A stretch of 64,000 bases of DNA from Lelliottia nimipressuralis (GTDB lineage: Bacteria; Pseudomonadota; Gammaproteobacteria; Enterobacterales; Enterobacteriaceae), in the NCBI RefSeq assembly GCF_004402045.1, contig NZ_SOMG01000030.1, forward strand, positions 744,001 through 808,000, read 5' to 3'. Of this stretch, positions 7,473 through 16,108 are shown piece after piece. A model generated the notes under the pieces. That model was not told the DNA's origin, did no database searches, and saw nothing but the letters and a program-made list of their open reading frames with translations. Within the stretch, counting starts at the first letter, position 1. Each line of letters starts with the position of its first letter. The position numbers and the translations under genes are program-made.

Positions 7473-9146
7473 CGTTCCTTATATATCCCATACGCCGGAC
7501 CGGTTTTACTCGAATTCCCCCTGCTCAACAAAGGCAGCGCCTTCAGCATGGAAGAGCGCAGCAGCTTTAACCTGCTGGGTTTACTGCCAGAAGTAGTTGA
7601 AACCATTGAAGAACAGGCAGAGCGCGCGTGGATCCAGTATCAGGGTTTCAAAACTGAAATCGACAAACACATCTACCTGCGTAACATTCAGGACACCAAT
7701 GAAACCCTCTTCTATCGCCTGGTGCAGAACCATCTGGAAGAGATGATGCCGGTGATCTACACCCCGACGGTGGGTGCGGCCTGCGAGCGTTTCTCAGAGA
7801 TCTACCGCCGTTCACGCGGGGTATTCATCTCTTATCAGAACCGTCACAACATGGACGATATTCTGCAGAACGTGCCGAACCACAATATCAAAGTGATTGT
7901 GGTGACCGACGGCGAACGTATTCTCGGCCTTGGCGACCAGGGCATTGGCGGGATGGGGATCCCAATCGGTAAACTCTCTCTCTACACCGCTTGTGGCGGC
8001 ATCAGCCCGGCGTATACCCTGCCGGTGGTGCTGGATGTCGGTACCAACAACCAGCAGTTGCTTAACGATCCGCTCTATATGGGCTGGCGTCATCCGCGTA
8101 TTACCGACGACGAATACTATGAGTTTGTCGATGATTTCATCCAGGCCGTGAAGCACCGCTGGCCGGACGTGCTGCTGCAGTTTGAAGACTTCGCGCAGAA
8201 AAACGCGATGCCGCTGCTGAACCGCTATCGCGATGAGATCTGCTCCTTTAACGACGACATCCAGGGCACTGCAGCCGTGACAGTGGGTACGCTTATCGCC
8301 GCCAGCCGCGCGGCCGGCAGCCAGCTGAGCTATCAAAAAATCGTCTTCCTTGGCGCAGGCTCCGCGGGCTGCGGTATCGCCGAGCAGATTATCGCCCAGA
8401 CGCAGCGCGAAGGCCTGAGCGAAGAGCTGGCCCGCTCCCGCGTCTTTATGGTTGACCGCTTCGGCCTGCTGACCGACGGTATGCCGAACCTGCTGCCGTT
8501 CCAGACCAAACTGGTGCAAAAGCGCGATAACCTGAAAAACTGGGATACCGACAACGAAGTGCTTTCCCTGCTGGACGTGGTGCGCAACGTGAAGCCGGAT
8601 ATCCTGATCGGCGTTTCCGGGCAAACCGGTCTCTTCACCGAAGAGATTATTCGCGAGATGCACAAGCACTGCGAACGCCCTATCGTGATGCCGCTCTCTA
8701 ACCCGACCTCCCGCGTGGAAGCGACGCCGCAGGACATCATCGCCTGGACCGAAGGTAACGCGCTGGTTGCCACCGGCAGCCCGTTCGATCCGGTGGTGTG
8801 GAAGGATAAAACCTATCCGATTGCCCAGTGCAACAACTCCTATATCTTCCCGGGCATTGGTCTGGGCGTTATCGCCTCCGGCGCGTCCCGCATCACCGAT
8901 GAAATGCTGATGTCGGCGAGCGAAACCCTGGCGGGCCACTCGCCGCTGGTCAATGACGGCGAAGGGCTGGTGCTGCCAGAGCTGAAAGACATTCATAAGG
9001 TGTCGCGCGCTATCGCCTTTGCGGTCGGTAAAATGGCGCAGCAGCAGGGTGTGGCGGTGAAAACCTCTGCCGACGCGCTGCAGCAGGCCATCGACGACAA
9101 CTTCTGGAAGCCTGAATACCGCAGCTATCGTCGTACCTCGATTTAA
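7449..9146 (+). CDS. maeA: NAD-dependent malic enzyme MaeA
   Basis: Malate:NAD+ oxidoreductase (decarboxylating), converting malate to pyruvate, CO2 and NADH in the cytoplasm; 565 residues, the same as E. coli MaeA. Conserved parts include [21 protein letters not shown] near the start, the [10 protein letters not shown] and [11 protein letters not shown] signatures, FEDFAQKNA with [10 protein letters not shown] (metal and substrate residues), and the NAD-binding [13 protein letters not shown]. The ATG at 7449 gives the known N-terminus ([15 protein letters not shown]) with AAGAGTGAG upstream; a GTG at 7440 would add three residues. It follows sra and its terminator, so it has its own promoter. 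Confidence 0.97.
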   Translation: MDNKLKKHRSLYIPYAGPVLLEFPLLNKGSAFSMEERSSFNLLGLLPEVVETIEEQAERAWIQYQGFKTEIDKHIYLRNIQDTNETLFYRLVQNHLEEMMPVIYTPTVGAACERFSEIYRRSRGVFISYQNRHNMDDILQNVPNHNIKVIVVTDGERILGLGDQGIGGMGIPIGKLSLYTACGGISPAYTLPVVLDVGTNNQQLLNDPLYMGWRHPRITDDEYYEFVDDFIQAVKHRWPDVLLQFEDFAQKNAMPLLNRYRDEICSFNDDIQGTAAVTVGTLIAASRAAGSQLSYQKIVFLGAGSAGCGIAEQIIAQTQREGLSEELARSRVFMVDRFGLLTDGMPNLLPFQTKLVQKRDNLKNWDTDNEVLSLLDVVRNVKPDILIGVSGQTGLFTEEIIREMHKHCERPIVMPLSNPTSRVEATPQDIIAWTEGNALVATGSPFDPVVWKDKTYPIAQCNNSYIFPGIGLGVIASGASRITDEMLMSASETLAGHSPLVNDGEGLVLPELKDIHKVSRAIAFAVGKMAQQQGVAVKTSADALQQAIDDNFWKPEYRSYRRTSI

Positions 9147-9164
9147 CTCTGCGCTTCAACCGTT

Positions 9165-9198
9165 CCCTCTCCCTCTGGGGGAGGGTTAGGGTGAGGGC
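9165..9198. repeat. Short dispersed intergenic palindrome (CCCTCTCC...GGGTGAGGG type)
   Basis: The stretch CCCTCTCCCTCTGGGGGAGG followed by GTTAGGGTGAGGG is an imperfect palindrome of a kind frequent between enterobacterial genes. It lies 19 bases after maeA and may act as its 3'-end hairpin. Confidence 0.55.
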
Positions 9199-9295
9199 AA
9201 CAGACCGCACCATCGAATACCCACTAGCCAAACCCCTTTTCCCCCGCTACACTCCTTTCATCCATTAACCCACTGAATATATAAGGAGGCCAATT

Positions 9296-9379
9296 ATGCT
9301 GTACTGTGAAATTTTCAATGTTTCACATACATTTGGTGATCGCACCAGCTCAAGCGTTATCGGTATCGTGCTGCGATAA
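9296..9379 (+). CDS. Leader peptide upstream of the ABC-F gene (27 codons)
   Basis: Open frame of 27 residues (begins MLYCEIFNVSHTFGD, ends VIGIVLR) with an excellent AAGGAGG Shine-Dalgarno, 115 bases before an ABC-F ATPase gene whose own ribosome site is weak. The last third of the frame and its stop codon form one arm of a hairpin that has a competing partner downstream (see 9348-9441). This is the layout of a translated leader controlling a ribosome-protection gene by ribosome stalling. The peptide sequence is not one I recognise. Confidence 0.6.
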   Translation: MLYCEIFNVSHTFGDRTSSSVIGIVLR

Positions 9380-9441
9380 CTTCTGCTTGAGCGAAGACAC
9401 CAACCCCTGAAATCCCTTCTCTCGGGCTTACTGAGTTATCG
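9348..9441 (+). promoter_or_regulatory. Candidate attenuator with mutually exclusive hairpins
   Basis: Three segments share a complementary core. Segment 1, GCTCAAGCGTTATCG (9348-9362), pairs with segment 2, CGATAAC-ttct-GCTTGAGC (9374-9392), giving 7 + 8 bp around a 4-base bulge. Segment 2 can instead pair through CGATAACT (9374-9381) with AGTTATCG (9434-9441). Segment 1 lies inside the leader ORF and the stop codon lies in segment 2, so a ribosome held in the leader would free segment 2 and shift the structure. The pairings are read directly; the regulatory role is inferred. Confidence 0.55.
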
Positions 9442-9467
9442 TCAGCGATGTTTGACGAGGCATAAAC

Positions 9468-9488
9468 ATGCCTGTAACTCTTGGGTAA
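9468..9488 (+). CDS. Possible second mini-ORF before the ABC-F gene
   Basis: Six-codon frame (MPVTLG) with GAGG eight bases upstream, ending six bases before the ABC-F start codon. Its start codon lies in the right arm of a small AGGCAT-AAAC-ATGCCT hairpin (9458-9473). It may couple translation into the weakly initiated ABC-F gene; it is too short to be sure. Confidence 0.3.
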   Translation: MPVTLG

Positions 9489-9494
9489 GCAACA

Positions 9495-11204
9495 ATGAGC
9501 ACTTTACTCACTGCACAATCTTTACGCGTTGATACGGCGTTTGGCACGCTCTTCGACTCTCTCTCCTTTACGCTGAAAAAAGGCGACCGCATTGGCCTGC
9601 TGGGCGATAACGGCTGCGGCAAAAGTACACTGCTGAAGGTACTGGACGGCACAGATTCCCCTGCTGCCGGAACGGTAGCGCTGGCCGGGCACTGCCTGAT
9701 GGCGCGCGTGGAACAACACCTCCCGGACGCTATTTTACCGTTGACCATGCTGGATGCCGTCCTGGCCCGGTTGCCCTCAGTGGAACGCGACAGCCTGCGC
9801 TGGAAAGCCGAAACGCTGCTGGCGGGCATGGGCTTCACGCCGCAGGATATGTCGCTGCATTCCGCCACGCTCAGCGGTGGACAGCACACCCGCCTGCTGC
9901 TGGCGCGGGCGCTGATTCACGAGCCGGATCTGCTTCTGCTGGATGAGCCCAGTAACCACCTGGACCTGCCGACCATGCTCTGGCTGGAGCACTTTTTACA
10001 GAACTGGTCAGGCAGCTTTGTGCTGGTCTCGCATGACAGACAGCTGCTGGATGCCGTCACCAACGGCAGCTGGATCCTGCGTGATAAAACGCTGCACTAC
10101 TTTGCCCTTCCCTGCACGGCGGCACGCGAGGCGCTTGAAGCAAAAGATGAAAGCGACGCGCAGCGCCACAAGGTAGAGCAAAAGGAGATCGAGCGCGTGA
10201 CGGCCAGCGCCAAACGCCTGGCAACCTGGGGCAAGGTTTACGATAACGAAGACCTGGCCCGCAAAGCTAAACAGATGGAAAAACAGGTTGAACGGCTCAA
10301 AGAGAGCCAGACCGCGCTCACGGCGGGCAGCCCGTGGACGTTAACCCTTCGCGGTGACGCGCTGCGGGCGGACCGTCTGCTGGAGATGGAAAACCTCGGC
10401 GTACCGCCTGCGCCTGGGCTACCACCTCTGTTTAACATCGAAATGGCGCGGCTGAAAAGCGGCGATCGCGTGGCGATTGTCGGTCGTAACGGCTGCGGTA
10501 AATCGTCGCTGATGAAACTTATCTGGCAACATTTTACCGATGAACCAGCGGACAGCGGGCTGAAAATTCATCCGCGCGTCTCGCCGGGCTATTACGACCA
10601 GACGCTGAACCAGCTGCCGGATGACGCCACGCTGCTCGACGCGCTGGAGCCTTTCGCGCCCGACCCGCAAAACAGGAAGATGGCGCTCATCAGCGCCGGG
10701 TTCCCGTGGTCCCGTCACGGGCAAAAAGTCAGCACGCTCAGCGGCGGCGAGCGTTCGCGCCTGCTGTTCGTTGGCCTGACGCTTGCCCGCTACAGCCTGC
10801 TGATGCTGGATGAGCCGACCAACCACCTGGATATGGAAGGCAAAGAGGCGCTGGCACAAACCCTTTCGCAGTTCGAAGGCGGCGTGCTGCTGGTCAGCCA
10901 TGACCGTCAGTTAATCAGCCAAAGCTGCAACCGTTTCTGGCTGATTGAAGAGGGAACGCTGAGCGAGTGGCACGATGCAGAAGCGGTGTTTGAACGGCTG
11001 CGTGAAAGCGCGGGGCTTATGACATCCGCTGCGCCCGCTGCCGCCGCGACGGTTCAACCCTCGCCGTATGACGATCTGCTTGAACGGCTGGTCGCGCTGG
11101 AAACGCTGCTGGAAGACGATCTGGCGCGTAAGCCGAAGCATCAAAAGCCGCAGCTGCAGGCGCAATGGCGTAAGGAGATTGAGGAGATAGAAGCACAGCT
11201 GTAA
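9495..11204 (+). CDS. ABC-F family ATPase (ribosome-associated type)
   Basis: Soluble protein of 569 residues with two ABC domains and no membrane segments. Domain 1 has Walker A GDNGCGKST, signature LSGGQHTRL and Walker B LLLLDEPSNHLD; domain 2 has GRNGCGKSS, LSGGERSRL and LMLDEPTNHLD. A charged linker (about 215-285, rich in K/E/Q) joins them, as in ABC-F proteins that enter the ribosomal E site, and a coiled-coil-like C-terminal tail follows. ABC-F proteins relieve stalled translation or protect ribosomes from antibiotics. It is not one of the four E. coli paralogues by position, and I cannot name the subgroup. The leader peptide and alternative hairpins upstream fit inducible control. A GC-rich stem follows the gene. 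Confidence 0.88.
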   Translation: MSTLLTAQSLRVDTAFGTLFDSLSFTLKKGDRIGLLGDNGCGKSTLLKVLDGTDSPAAGTVALAGHCLMARVEQHLPDAILPLTMLDAVLARLPSVERDSLRWKAETLLAGMGFTPQDMSLHSATLSGGQHTRLLLARALIHEPDLLLLDEPSNHLDLPTMLWLEHFLQNWSGSFVLVSHDRQLLDAVTNGSWILRDKTLHYFALPCTAAREALEAKDESDAQRHKVEQKEIERVTASAKRLATWGKVYDNEDLARKAKQMEKQVERLKESQTALTAGSPWTLTLRGDALRADRLLEMENLGVPPAPGLPPLFNIEMARLKSGDRVAIVGRNGCGKSSLMKLIWQHFTDEPADSGLKIHPRVSPGYYDQTLNQLPDDATLLDALEPFAPDPQNRKMALISAGFPWSRHGQKVSTLSGGERSRLLFVGLTLARYSLLMLDEPTNHLDMEGKEALAQTLSQFEGGVLLVSHDRQLISQSCNRFWLIEEGTLSEWHDAEAVFERLRESAGLMTSAAPAAAATVQPSPYDDLLERLVALETLLEDDLARKPKHQKPQLQAQWRKEIEEIEAQL

Positions 11205-11210
11205 GACTGC

Positions 11211-11233
11211 GCCCGGCGAGCACCTCGCCGGGC
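11211..11233. terminator. GC-rich hairpin after the ABC-F gene
   Basis: Perfect 10-bp stem GCCCGGCGAG / CTCGCCGGGC with a CAC loop, six bases after the stop codon. The following sequence (CAGCATTTTC) has only a short T-run, so it may be a REP-like palindrome rather than a strong terminator. Confidence 0.55.
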
Positions 11234-11368
11234 CAGCATTTTCCCCCTTAATTATTAGAGGAACGCCGTATTCTTAATCTGAAATCGAATCAAATGATGA
11301 CATTATGTTGCCGCAGCCTTGCATTACCAGGCTAATGTATTAATCCTTAAGGGGTATTACACCTGCTC

Positions 11369-11491
11369 TACCCGTCATACTTCAAGTTGCCTGTGCGTTG
11401 GCTGCACTCGTTCACCCCAGTCACTTACTTATGTAAGCTCCCGGGGATTCACTCCCTTGCCGCCTTCATGCAACTCGAATTATTTAGGGTA
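11369..11491. repeat. ERIC element
   Basis: About 123 bases containing the diagnostic ERIC core: TTCACCCCAGTCACTTACTT then ATGTAAGCTCCCGGGGATTCAC. The ends are inverted repeats (TACCCGTCATACTTCAAGTTGC and GCAACTCGAATTATTTAGGGTA). It is essentially full length and ends 34 bases before the adhP start codon, so it lies in the promoter or leader of adhP. Confidence 0.93.
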
Positions 11492-11525
11492 TATACAGAT
11501 TCTTATCATGAACAAGGAGATACAC

Positions 11526-12536
11526 ATGAAGGCTGCTGTTGTCACTCAGGACCACCAGGTCAATGTCACTGAAAAAACCTTACGCCCGCTAAAGCACGGG
11601 GAAGCCCTGCTGAAGATGGAGTGCTGTGGCGTATGCCATACCGATCTCCACGTGAAGAACGGCGATTTCGGCGATAAAACCGGGGTTATCCTGGGCCATG
11701 AAGGGATTGGGATCGTGAAAGAAATCGGCCCCGGTGTGAAATCACTGAAAGTTGGCGACCGCACAAGCGTGGCATGGTTTTTTGAAGGCTGTGGCCACTG
11801 TGAATATTGTAATACCGGCAACGAGACCCTGTGCCGCGATGTGAAAAACGCCGGTTACTCCGTTGACGGCGGCATGGCGGAAGAGTGCATCGTCACCGCG
11901 GATTATGCGGTAAAAGTGCCGGACGGTCTGGATTCTGCGGCGGCCAGCAGCATTACCTGCGCCGGCGTGACCACCTACAAAGCGGTGAAAGTGTCTGGTA
12001 TCAAACCGGGCCAGTGGATCGCAATTTATGGTCTGGGCGGGCTTGGCAACCTCGCGCTGCAGTACGCCAAAAACGTCTTTAACGCCAAAGTCATCGCCCT
12101 TGACGTTAACGACGAACAGCTGAAGCTGGCGGCCAGCATGGGTGCAGATTTAACCATCAACTCACGCAGCGAAGATGCCGCTAAAATTGTGCAGGAAAAA
12201 ACCGGTGGCGCGCATGCCGCAGTCGTCACTGCCGTCGCAAAAGCGGCATTTAACTCAGCGGTGGATGCCGTGCGCGCCGGTGGCCGCGTGGTCGCCGTTG
12301 GCCTGCCACCGGAAGCGATGAGCCTCGACATTCCGCGCCTGGTGCTGGACGGCATTCAGGTGGTGGGTTCGCTGGTCGGCACCCGTCAGGATCTGCAGGA
12401 AGCGTTCCAGTTCGCCGCTGAAGGCAAGGTTGTGCCGAAAGTGACGATGCGTCCGCTGGAGGATATCAACGCCATCTTTAAAGAGATGGAACAGGGCCAG
12501 ATCCGTGGCCGTATGGTGATCGACTTACGTTCATAG
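11526..12536 (+). CDS. adhP: Zinc-dependent alcohol dehydrogenase AdhP
   Basis: Propanol-preferring, NAD-linked alcohol dehydrogenase of 336 residues, the E. coli AdhP length. Catalytic zinc ligands are visible in [11 protein letters not shown] and GHEGIG, structural zinc cysteines in CGHCEYC plus the next cysteine (ETLC), and the Rossmann motif in [14 protein letters not shown]. The start is the ATG at 11526 behind AAGGAGA; the upstream in-frame extension from 11319 runs through the ERIC element and is rejected. The gene lies between maeA and the fdn operon as in E. coli, but with accessory DNA on both sides. Confidence 0.96.
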   Translation: MKAAVVTQDHQVNVTEKTLRPLKHGEALLKMECCGVCHTDLHVKNGDFGDKTGVILGHEGIGIVKEIGPGVKSLKVGDRTSVAWFFEGCGHCEYCNTGNETLCRDVKNAGYSVDGGMAEECIVTADYAVKVPDGLDSAAASSITCAGVTTYKAVKVSGIKPGQWIAIYGLGGLGNLALQYAKNVFNAKVIALDVNDEQLKLAASMGADLTINSRSEDAAKIVQEKTGGAHAAVVTAVAKAAFNSAVDAVRAGGRVVAVGLPPEAMSLDIPRLVLDGIQVVGSLVGTRQDLQEAFQFAAEGKVVPKVTMRPLEDINAIFKEMEQGQIRGRMVIDLRS

Positions 12537-12552
12537 TCGTCCACCGTTCATC

Positions 12553-12579
12553 ACCGCTCCTCTCCGGGGCGGTTTTTTT
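12553..12579 (+). terminator. Intrinsic terminator of adhP
   Basis: Stem CCGCTCC / GGGGCGG (one G-T pair) followed by seven T residues, 17 bases after the adhP stop. Confidence 0.88.
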
Positions 12580-12685
12580 ATAGCCATTTTCCGGCAATCC
12601 TTATCTTAATTCCTTTGTTCCCTTGTTTTCCCCCGCGCCCGATGATGAATCCGACGCTAACAAGAAGATAACAAAGGAATTCACC

Positions 12686-14305
12686 ATGCAAACCCCATTT
12701 CGTCTGCCGCTGCTGACGGCGCTGATTCTGACGACAACCGCAGCCTGGTCCGCTGATGCGCCGGTCAAAGGCGGCACGCTGATTTATCTGGAGCAACAGG
12801 CGCACACCAACCTCTACCCGCCCGCCGGCGGCTTCTACCCGAACGGCGGCATTCTGAACCAAATTACCGACAAACTGACGTGGCAGAACCCAAAGACGCT
12901 GCAGGTCGAACCGTGGGTGGCAGAAAGCTGGACCACCAACGCTGATAAAACCGAATATACCTTTAAAATTCGTCCCGGCATCACCTTCTCCGACGGCACG
13001 CCGCTGGATGCCAACGCCGTGGCGAAAAACTTTGATACCTACGGTTTAGGCAATAAGGCGCAGCGCCTGCCGGTGTCCGAAGTGATCAATAACTACGATC
13101 GCAGTGAAGTGGTCGATCCGCTGACCGTGAAGTTCTACTTCAAAAAACCGTCGCCGGGGTTCCTGCAAGGCACCGCCACCATTGGCTCGGGCCTGGTCTC
13201 GCTCAGCACGCTGAAGCGCAACTTTGAAGAGCTGGGAGACGCCCGCCATATCATTGGCTCCGGCCCGTTTGTGGTGAAGGACGAGAAGCTGGGCCGCGAA
13301 GTGACGCTCGAAGCCCGTAAAGAATACCAGTGGGGGCCCAAGAATCTGGCGCAACAGGGGCCGGCCAATCTGGACGGCATTACGTTTATCGTGACCCAGG
13401 AAGACAGCGTGCGCGTCGGTGCCCTGCTGGCCGGTCAGGCGGATTTTATCCGTCAGGTACAGGCGTATGACGAAAAGCAGGCGACCGATCAGGGCTATAA
13501 AATCTACGCCGCCCCGACGCGCGGCGTGAATGACAGCATCAGCTTCCGCCCGGATAACCCGCTGGTCTCCGATATTCGGGTTCGTCAGGCGCTACTGCAC
13601 GCCACCAATGCCAAACAGGTGGTCGAGACCCTCTTCTCGGCCAACTATCCGCAGGCGAAGTCGGTGATTGCCGATTCCGCCGCAGGCTTTGTCGATCTCA
13701 GCGACAAACTGGCCTTTGACCCGGCGAAAGCCAACCAGCTGCTGGATGAGGCGGGCTGGAAAGCAGGCAGCGACGGGATCCGCGCCAAAGACGGCCAGCG
13801 GCTGGCGCTGACGGTGTATGAATCGTTACCGCAGCCGCAAAACAAAGAGGTGCTGCAGCTGGTTGCTCAGCAGTGGCGTCAGGTGGGCGTCTCGCTGAGC
13901 GTCAAAGCCGGTGACGCTGGCAGCCGCACGCTGGATAACCTTGACCCGCTGAAAACCCCGTTAACCGTCTCCGAAGTGGGCCGTGCCGATCCGGACGTGG
14001 TGAAAAGCATGTTCTACCCCGCTAACCGCGACGCGCTGCTGCAAAAAGGCGGCTCCAGCGACAAGGTCAAAAACTTCCGCGACGACAAGCTGAATGCTCT
14101 GCTGGTGAACATCTCCGCCGAAGTCGACCCGCAAAAACGCCTGCAGCTGACCGGCGATGCCCAGCGCTATCTGCTGGACAACGCCTACGTCATTCCAATT
14201 TTCGAAGAGCCGCAGGTCTTTGCCGGTGCCCCATGGCTGAAAGGCGTGAGTTTTGAAGCGGTAGGCCGCCCGTCGTTCTACGGCGCGTGGATTGAGAAAC
14301 ACTGA
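12686..14305 (+). CDS. Periplasmic substrate-binding protein, peptide/nickel (family 5) type
   Basis: Solute-binding protein of 539 residues with a signal peptide (cleavage after AWSA, about residue 18) and family 5 features: GGTLIYLEQQAHTNLYP near the mature start, WVAESWTTNADKTEYTFKIRPGITFSDGTP, and a C-terminal Y-V-I-P-I-F-E region. No lipobox cysteine is seen, so it is a free periplasmic protein. The start is the ATG at 12686 with AAAGGAAT upstream. It heads a six-gene operon of two permeases, a dual ATPase, a luciferase-like monooxygenase and a fused peroxidase-like protein. The same set is known as a conserved uncharacterised locus in Klebsiella and other bacteria. The ligand is unknown. 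Confidence 0.85.
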   Translation: MQTPFRLPLLTALILTTTAAWSADAPVKGGTLIYLEQQAHTNLYPPAGGFYPNGGILNQITDKLTWQNPKTLQVEPWVAESWTTNADKTEYTFKIRPGITFSDGTPLDANAVAKNFDTYGLGNKAQRLPVSEVINNYDRSEVVDPLTVKFYFKKPSPGFLQGTATIGSGLVSLSTLKRNFEELGDARHIIGSGPFVVKDEKLGREVTLEARKEYQWGPKNLAQQGPANLDGITFIVTQEDSVRVGALLAGQADFIRQVQAYDEKQATDQGYKIYAAPTRGVNDSISFRPDNPLVSDIRVRQALLHATNAKQVVETLFSANYPQAKSVIADSAAGFVDLSDKLAFDPAKANQLLDEAGWKAGSDGIRAKDGQRLALTVYESLPQPQNKEVLQLVAQQWRQVGVSLSVKAGDAGSRTLDNLDPLKTPLTVSEVGRADPDVVKSMFYPANRDALLQKGGSSDKVKNFRDDKLNALLVNISAEVDPQKRLQLTGDAQRYLLDNAYVIPIFEEPQVFAGAPWLKGVSFEAVGRPSFYGAWIEKH

Positions 14306-14315
14306 GGAGCCGACG

Positions 14316-15260
14316 ATGCGCCACGCACTTCTTCAACGTTTCGGGCACGGGCTGCTGGTGCTGTGGGCCGCCTTTACCCTCTCGTTCGTGTTGCTCCAGG
14401 TCCTGCCGGGCGACGCGGTGCTGATTAAATTTCAGAACCCGGACCTAGGCTTAAGCCCGGTGCAAATCGAGGAGATGCGCGTGGCCTACGGCGCGGACAG
14501 CCCGCTGTGGCAGCAATACGGCCACACGCTGCTGGCGATGCTGCGCGGGGATTTCGGCTATTCGTTACAGGCAGGCGTGCCGGTCAGCGAGCTGATTACC
14601 AGCAATCTGCCGGATACCCTGAGCCTCGCCCTGCCCGCGTTTTTACTCGCGGTCCTGCTGGCGTTTGCGCTGGCTCTCGCGTCGCGTCTGCCGGGTCTGC
14701 GCTGGCTGAGCAATACCCTCCAGTCTCTGCCTGTCCTGTTTATCTCCCTGCCGACGTTCTGGCTGGGAATTGCCCTGATTCAGCTTTTTTCTTTTCAGCT
14801 GCGGCTGATCCCGGTGATTAACCCGACGCCGCTGCAGGGGCTGATTCTGCCGATCGTGACCGTCGCCATCCCGATCTCCGCCCCGCTGGCACAAATTCTG
14901 ATGCGCAGTCTGGACCAGGTGGCGACCCAGCCGTTTGTCGCCGTTGCGCGTGCAAAAGGGCTGAGTGAAACCGCTGTTCTGTGGCGTCACGTGACCGGCA
15001 ACGCCCTGCTGCCGGTGCTGAATATTGCCGGTCTGCTGCTGGGCGAGCTGATTGCAGGGGCGCTGATCACGGAAACCGTTTTTGGCCGCAGCGGGCTCGG
15101 GCAACTGACCCAGCAGGCGGTGAATAACCAGGATATCGCCGTGCTTCAGGCGGTAGTGATGATTTCCGCCCTCGGTTTTGTCCTGATCAATCTGCTGGTG
15201 GATCTGCTGATGCCGCTGCTGGATCCCCGTCTGCAACCCCTTTCCGGAGGTGCATCATGA
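14316..15260 (+). CDS. ABC transporter permease (DppB-like)
   Basis: Inner-membrane permease of 314 residues in the DppB/OppB class: an N-terminal helix followed by a periplasmic stretch with VLPGDAV, then five more helices and the conserved cytoplasmic loop VARAKGLSETAVLWRHV for ATPase docking. The start at 14316 has GAGGAG upstream and lies 10 bases after the binding-protein stop; an earlier in-frame ATG at 14292 would overlap that gene. The 3' end overlaps the next permease by 4 bases (ATGA). Confidence 0.9.
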   Translation: MRHALLQRFGHGLLVLWAAFTLSFVLLQVLPGDAVLIKFQNPDLGLSPVQIEEMRVAYGADSPLWQQYGHTLLAMLRGDFGYSLQAGVPVSELITSNLPDTLSLALPAFLLAVLLAFALALASRLPGLRWLSNTLQSLPVLFISLPTFWLGIALIQLFSFQLRLIPVINPTPLQGLILPIVTVAIPISAPLAQILMRSLDQVATQPFVAVARAKGLSETAVLWRHVTGNALLPVLNIAGLLLGELIAGALITETVFGRSGLGQLTQQAVNNQDIAVLQAVVMISALGFVLINLLVDLLMPLLDPRLQPLSGGAS

Positions 15261-16108
15261 GCCTTGTCGATTACGCAGCCGCTGCGCGAAAACGTGTCCC
15301 CACCTTCCAGGGCGTCGAGTGGCTGCCTGGTCTGTGGCTGGCATGGGCGGCGATCATTATTGCGGTTTTTGCCGCCGTGGCGCCCGGTCTGTTAACCCAC
15401 TACAGTCCGATTGAGGGCATCGCGGGCGCACAGCGCCTGGCGCCGCAGGCCGGCCACTGGCTCGGCACCGATCAGCTTGGCCGCGATGTTTACGCGCGTA
15501 TCGTTTATGGCGCCTCCCACTCCCTGAGCGCGGCGCTGGCCGCCGTCACGATGGGTCTGCTGGTGGGGACCGGTTTAGGGGTGGTTGCCGGGGCGTTCGC
15601 CGGACGCGTCGAGTCTCTGCTGATGCGTTTCGTCGACGTGCTGTTGTCTATCCCGTCTCTGCTGCTCTCGCTGACGGTCATTATTCTGCTCGGGTTTGGC
15701 ACCGTTAACGCCGCGATTGCCGTGGGCGTGGCCTCAATTGCCAGCTTTGCCCGCCTCGCGCGCGGTGAAGTGGTGCGCATCCGCCATACGGATTATGTCG
15801 AAGCGGCGTATGGCAGCGGCGGGACGTTCTTTGCGGTGCTGTGGCGACATATCCTGCCCAATGCCTTAACCGCCGTTCTCGCCTTTGCCACGCTGCAGTT
15901 TGGTCAGGCCATCCTGGCGCTCTCCACGCTGAGCTTTCTCGGCTACGGCACTCCGCCGCCCGTACCGGAATGGGGCTTATTGATTGCCGAAGGTCGTAAC
16001 TATCTCTCTACCGCCTGGTGGTTAACCACCTTCCCCGGCGTGGCCGTCATCGCCGTGGTGCTGGCGACCAACCGTATCAGCCAACAGTTCAGCGGAGGCC
16101 TGAAATGA
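15257..16108 (+). CDS. ABC transporter permease (DppC-like)
   Basis: Second inner-membrane permease, 283 residues, DppC/OppC class. It has the GTDQLGRDVYARIVYGAS motif after the first helix, the docking loop VRIRHTDYVEAAYGSGGTFF, and the C-terminal PVPEWGLLIAEGRNYL. It overlaps its upstream and downstream neighbours by 4 bases each (ATGA), so the complex is made from tightly coupled genes. Confidence 0.9.
   Translation: MSLVDYAAAARKRVPTFQGVEWLPGLWLAWAAIIIAVFAAVAPGLLTHYSPIEGIAGAQRLAPQAGHWLGTDQLGRDVYARIVYGASHSLSAALAAVTMGLLVGTGLGVVAGAFAGRVESLLMRFVDVLLSIPSLLLSLTVIILLGFGTVNAAIAVGVASIASFARLARGEVVRIRHTDYVEAAYGSGGTFFAVLWRHILPNALTAVLAFATLQFGQAILALSTLSFLGYGTPPPVPEWGLLIAEGRNYLSTAWWLTTFPGVAVIAVVLATNRISQQFSGGLK

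Noticed and set aside
7812-8996. 394-codon minus-strand open frame opposite maeA
   Set aside because: Shadow of maeA: histidine/arginine-rich, no domain, no ribosome site.
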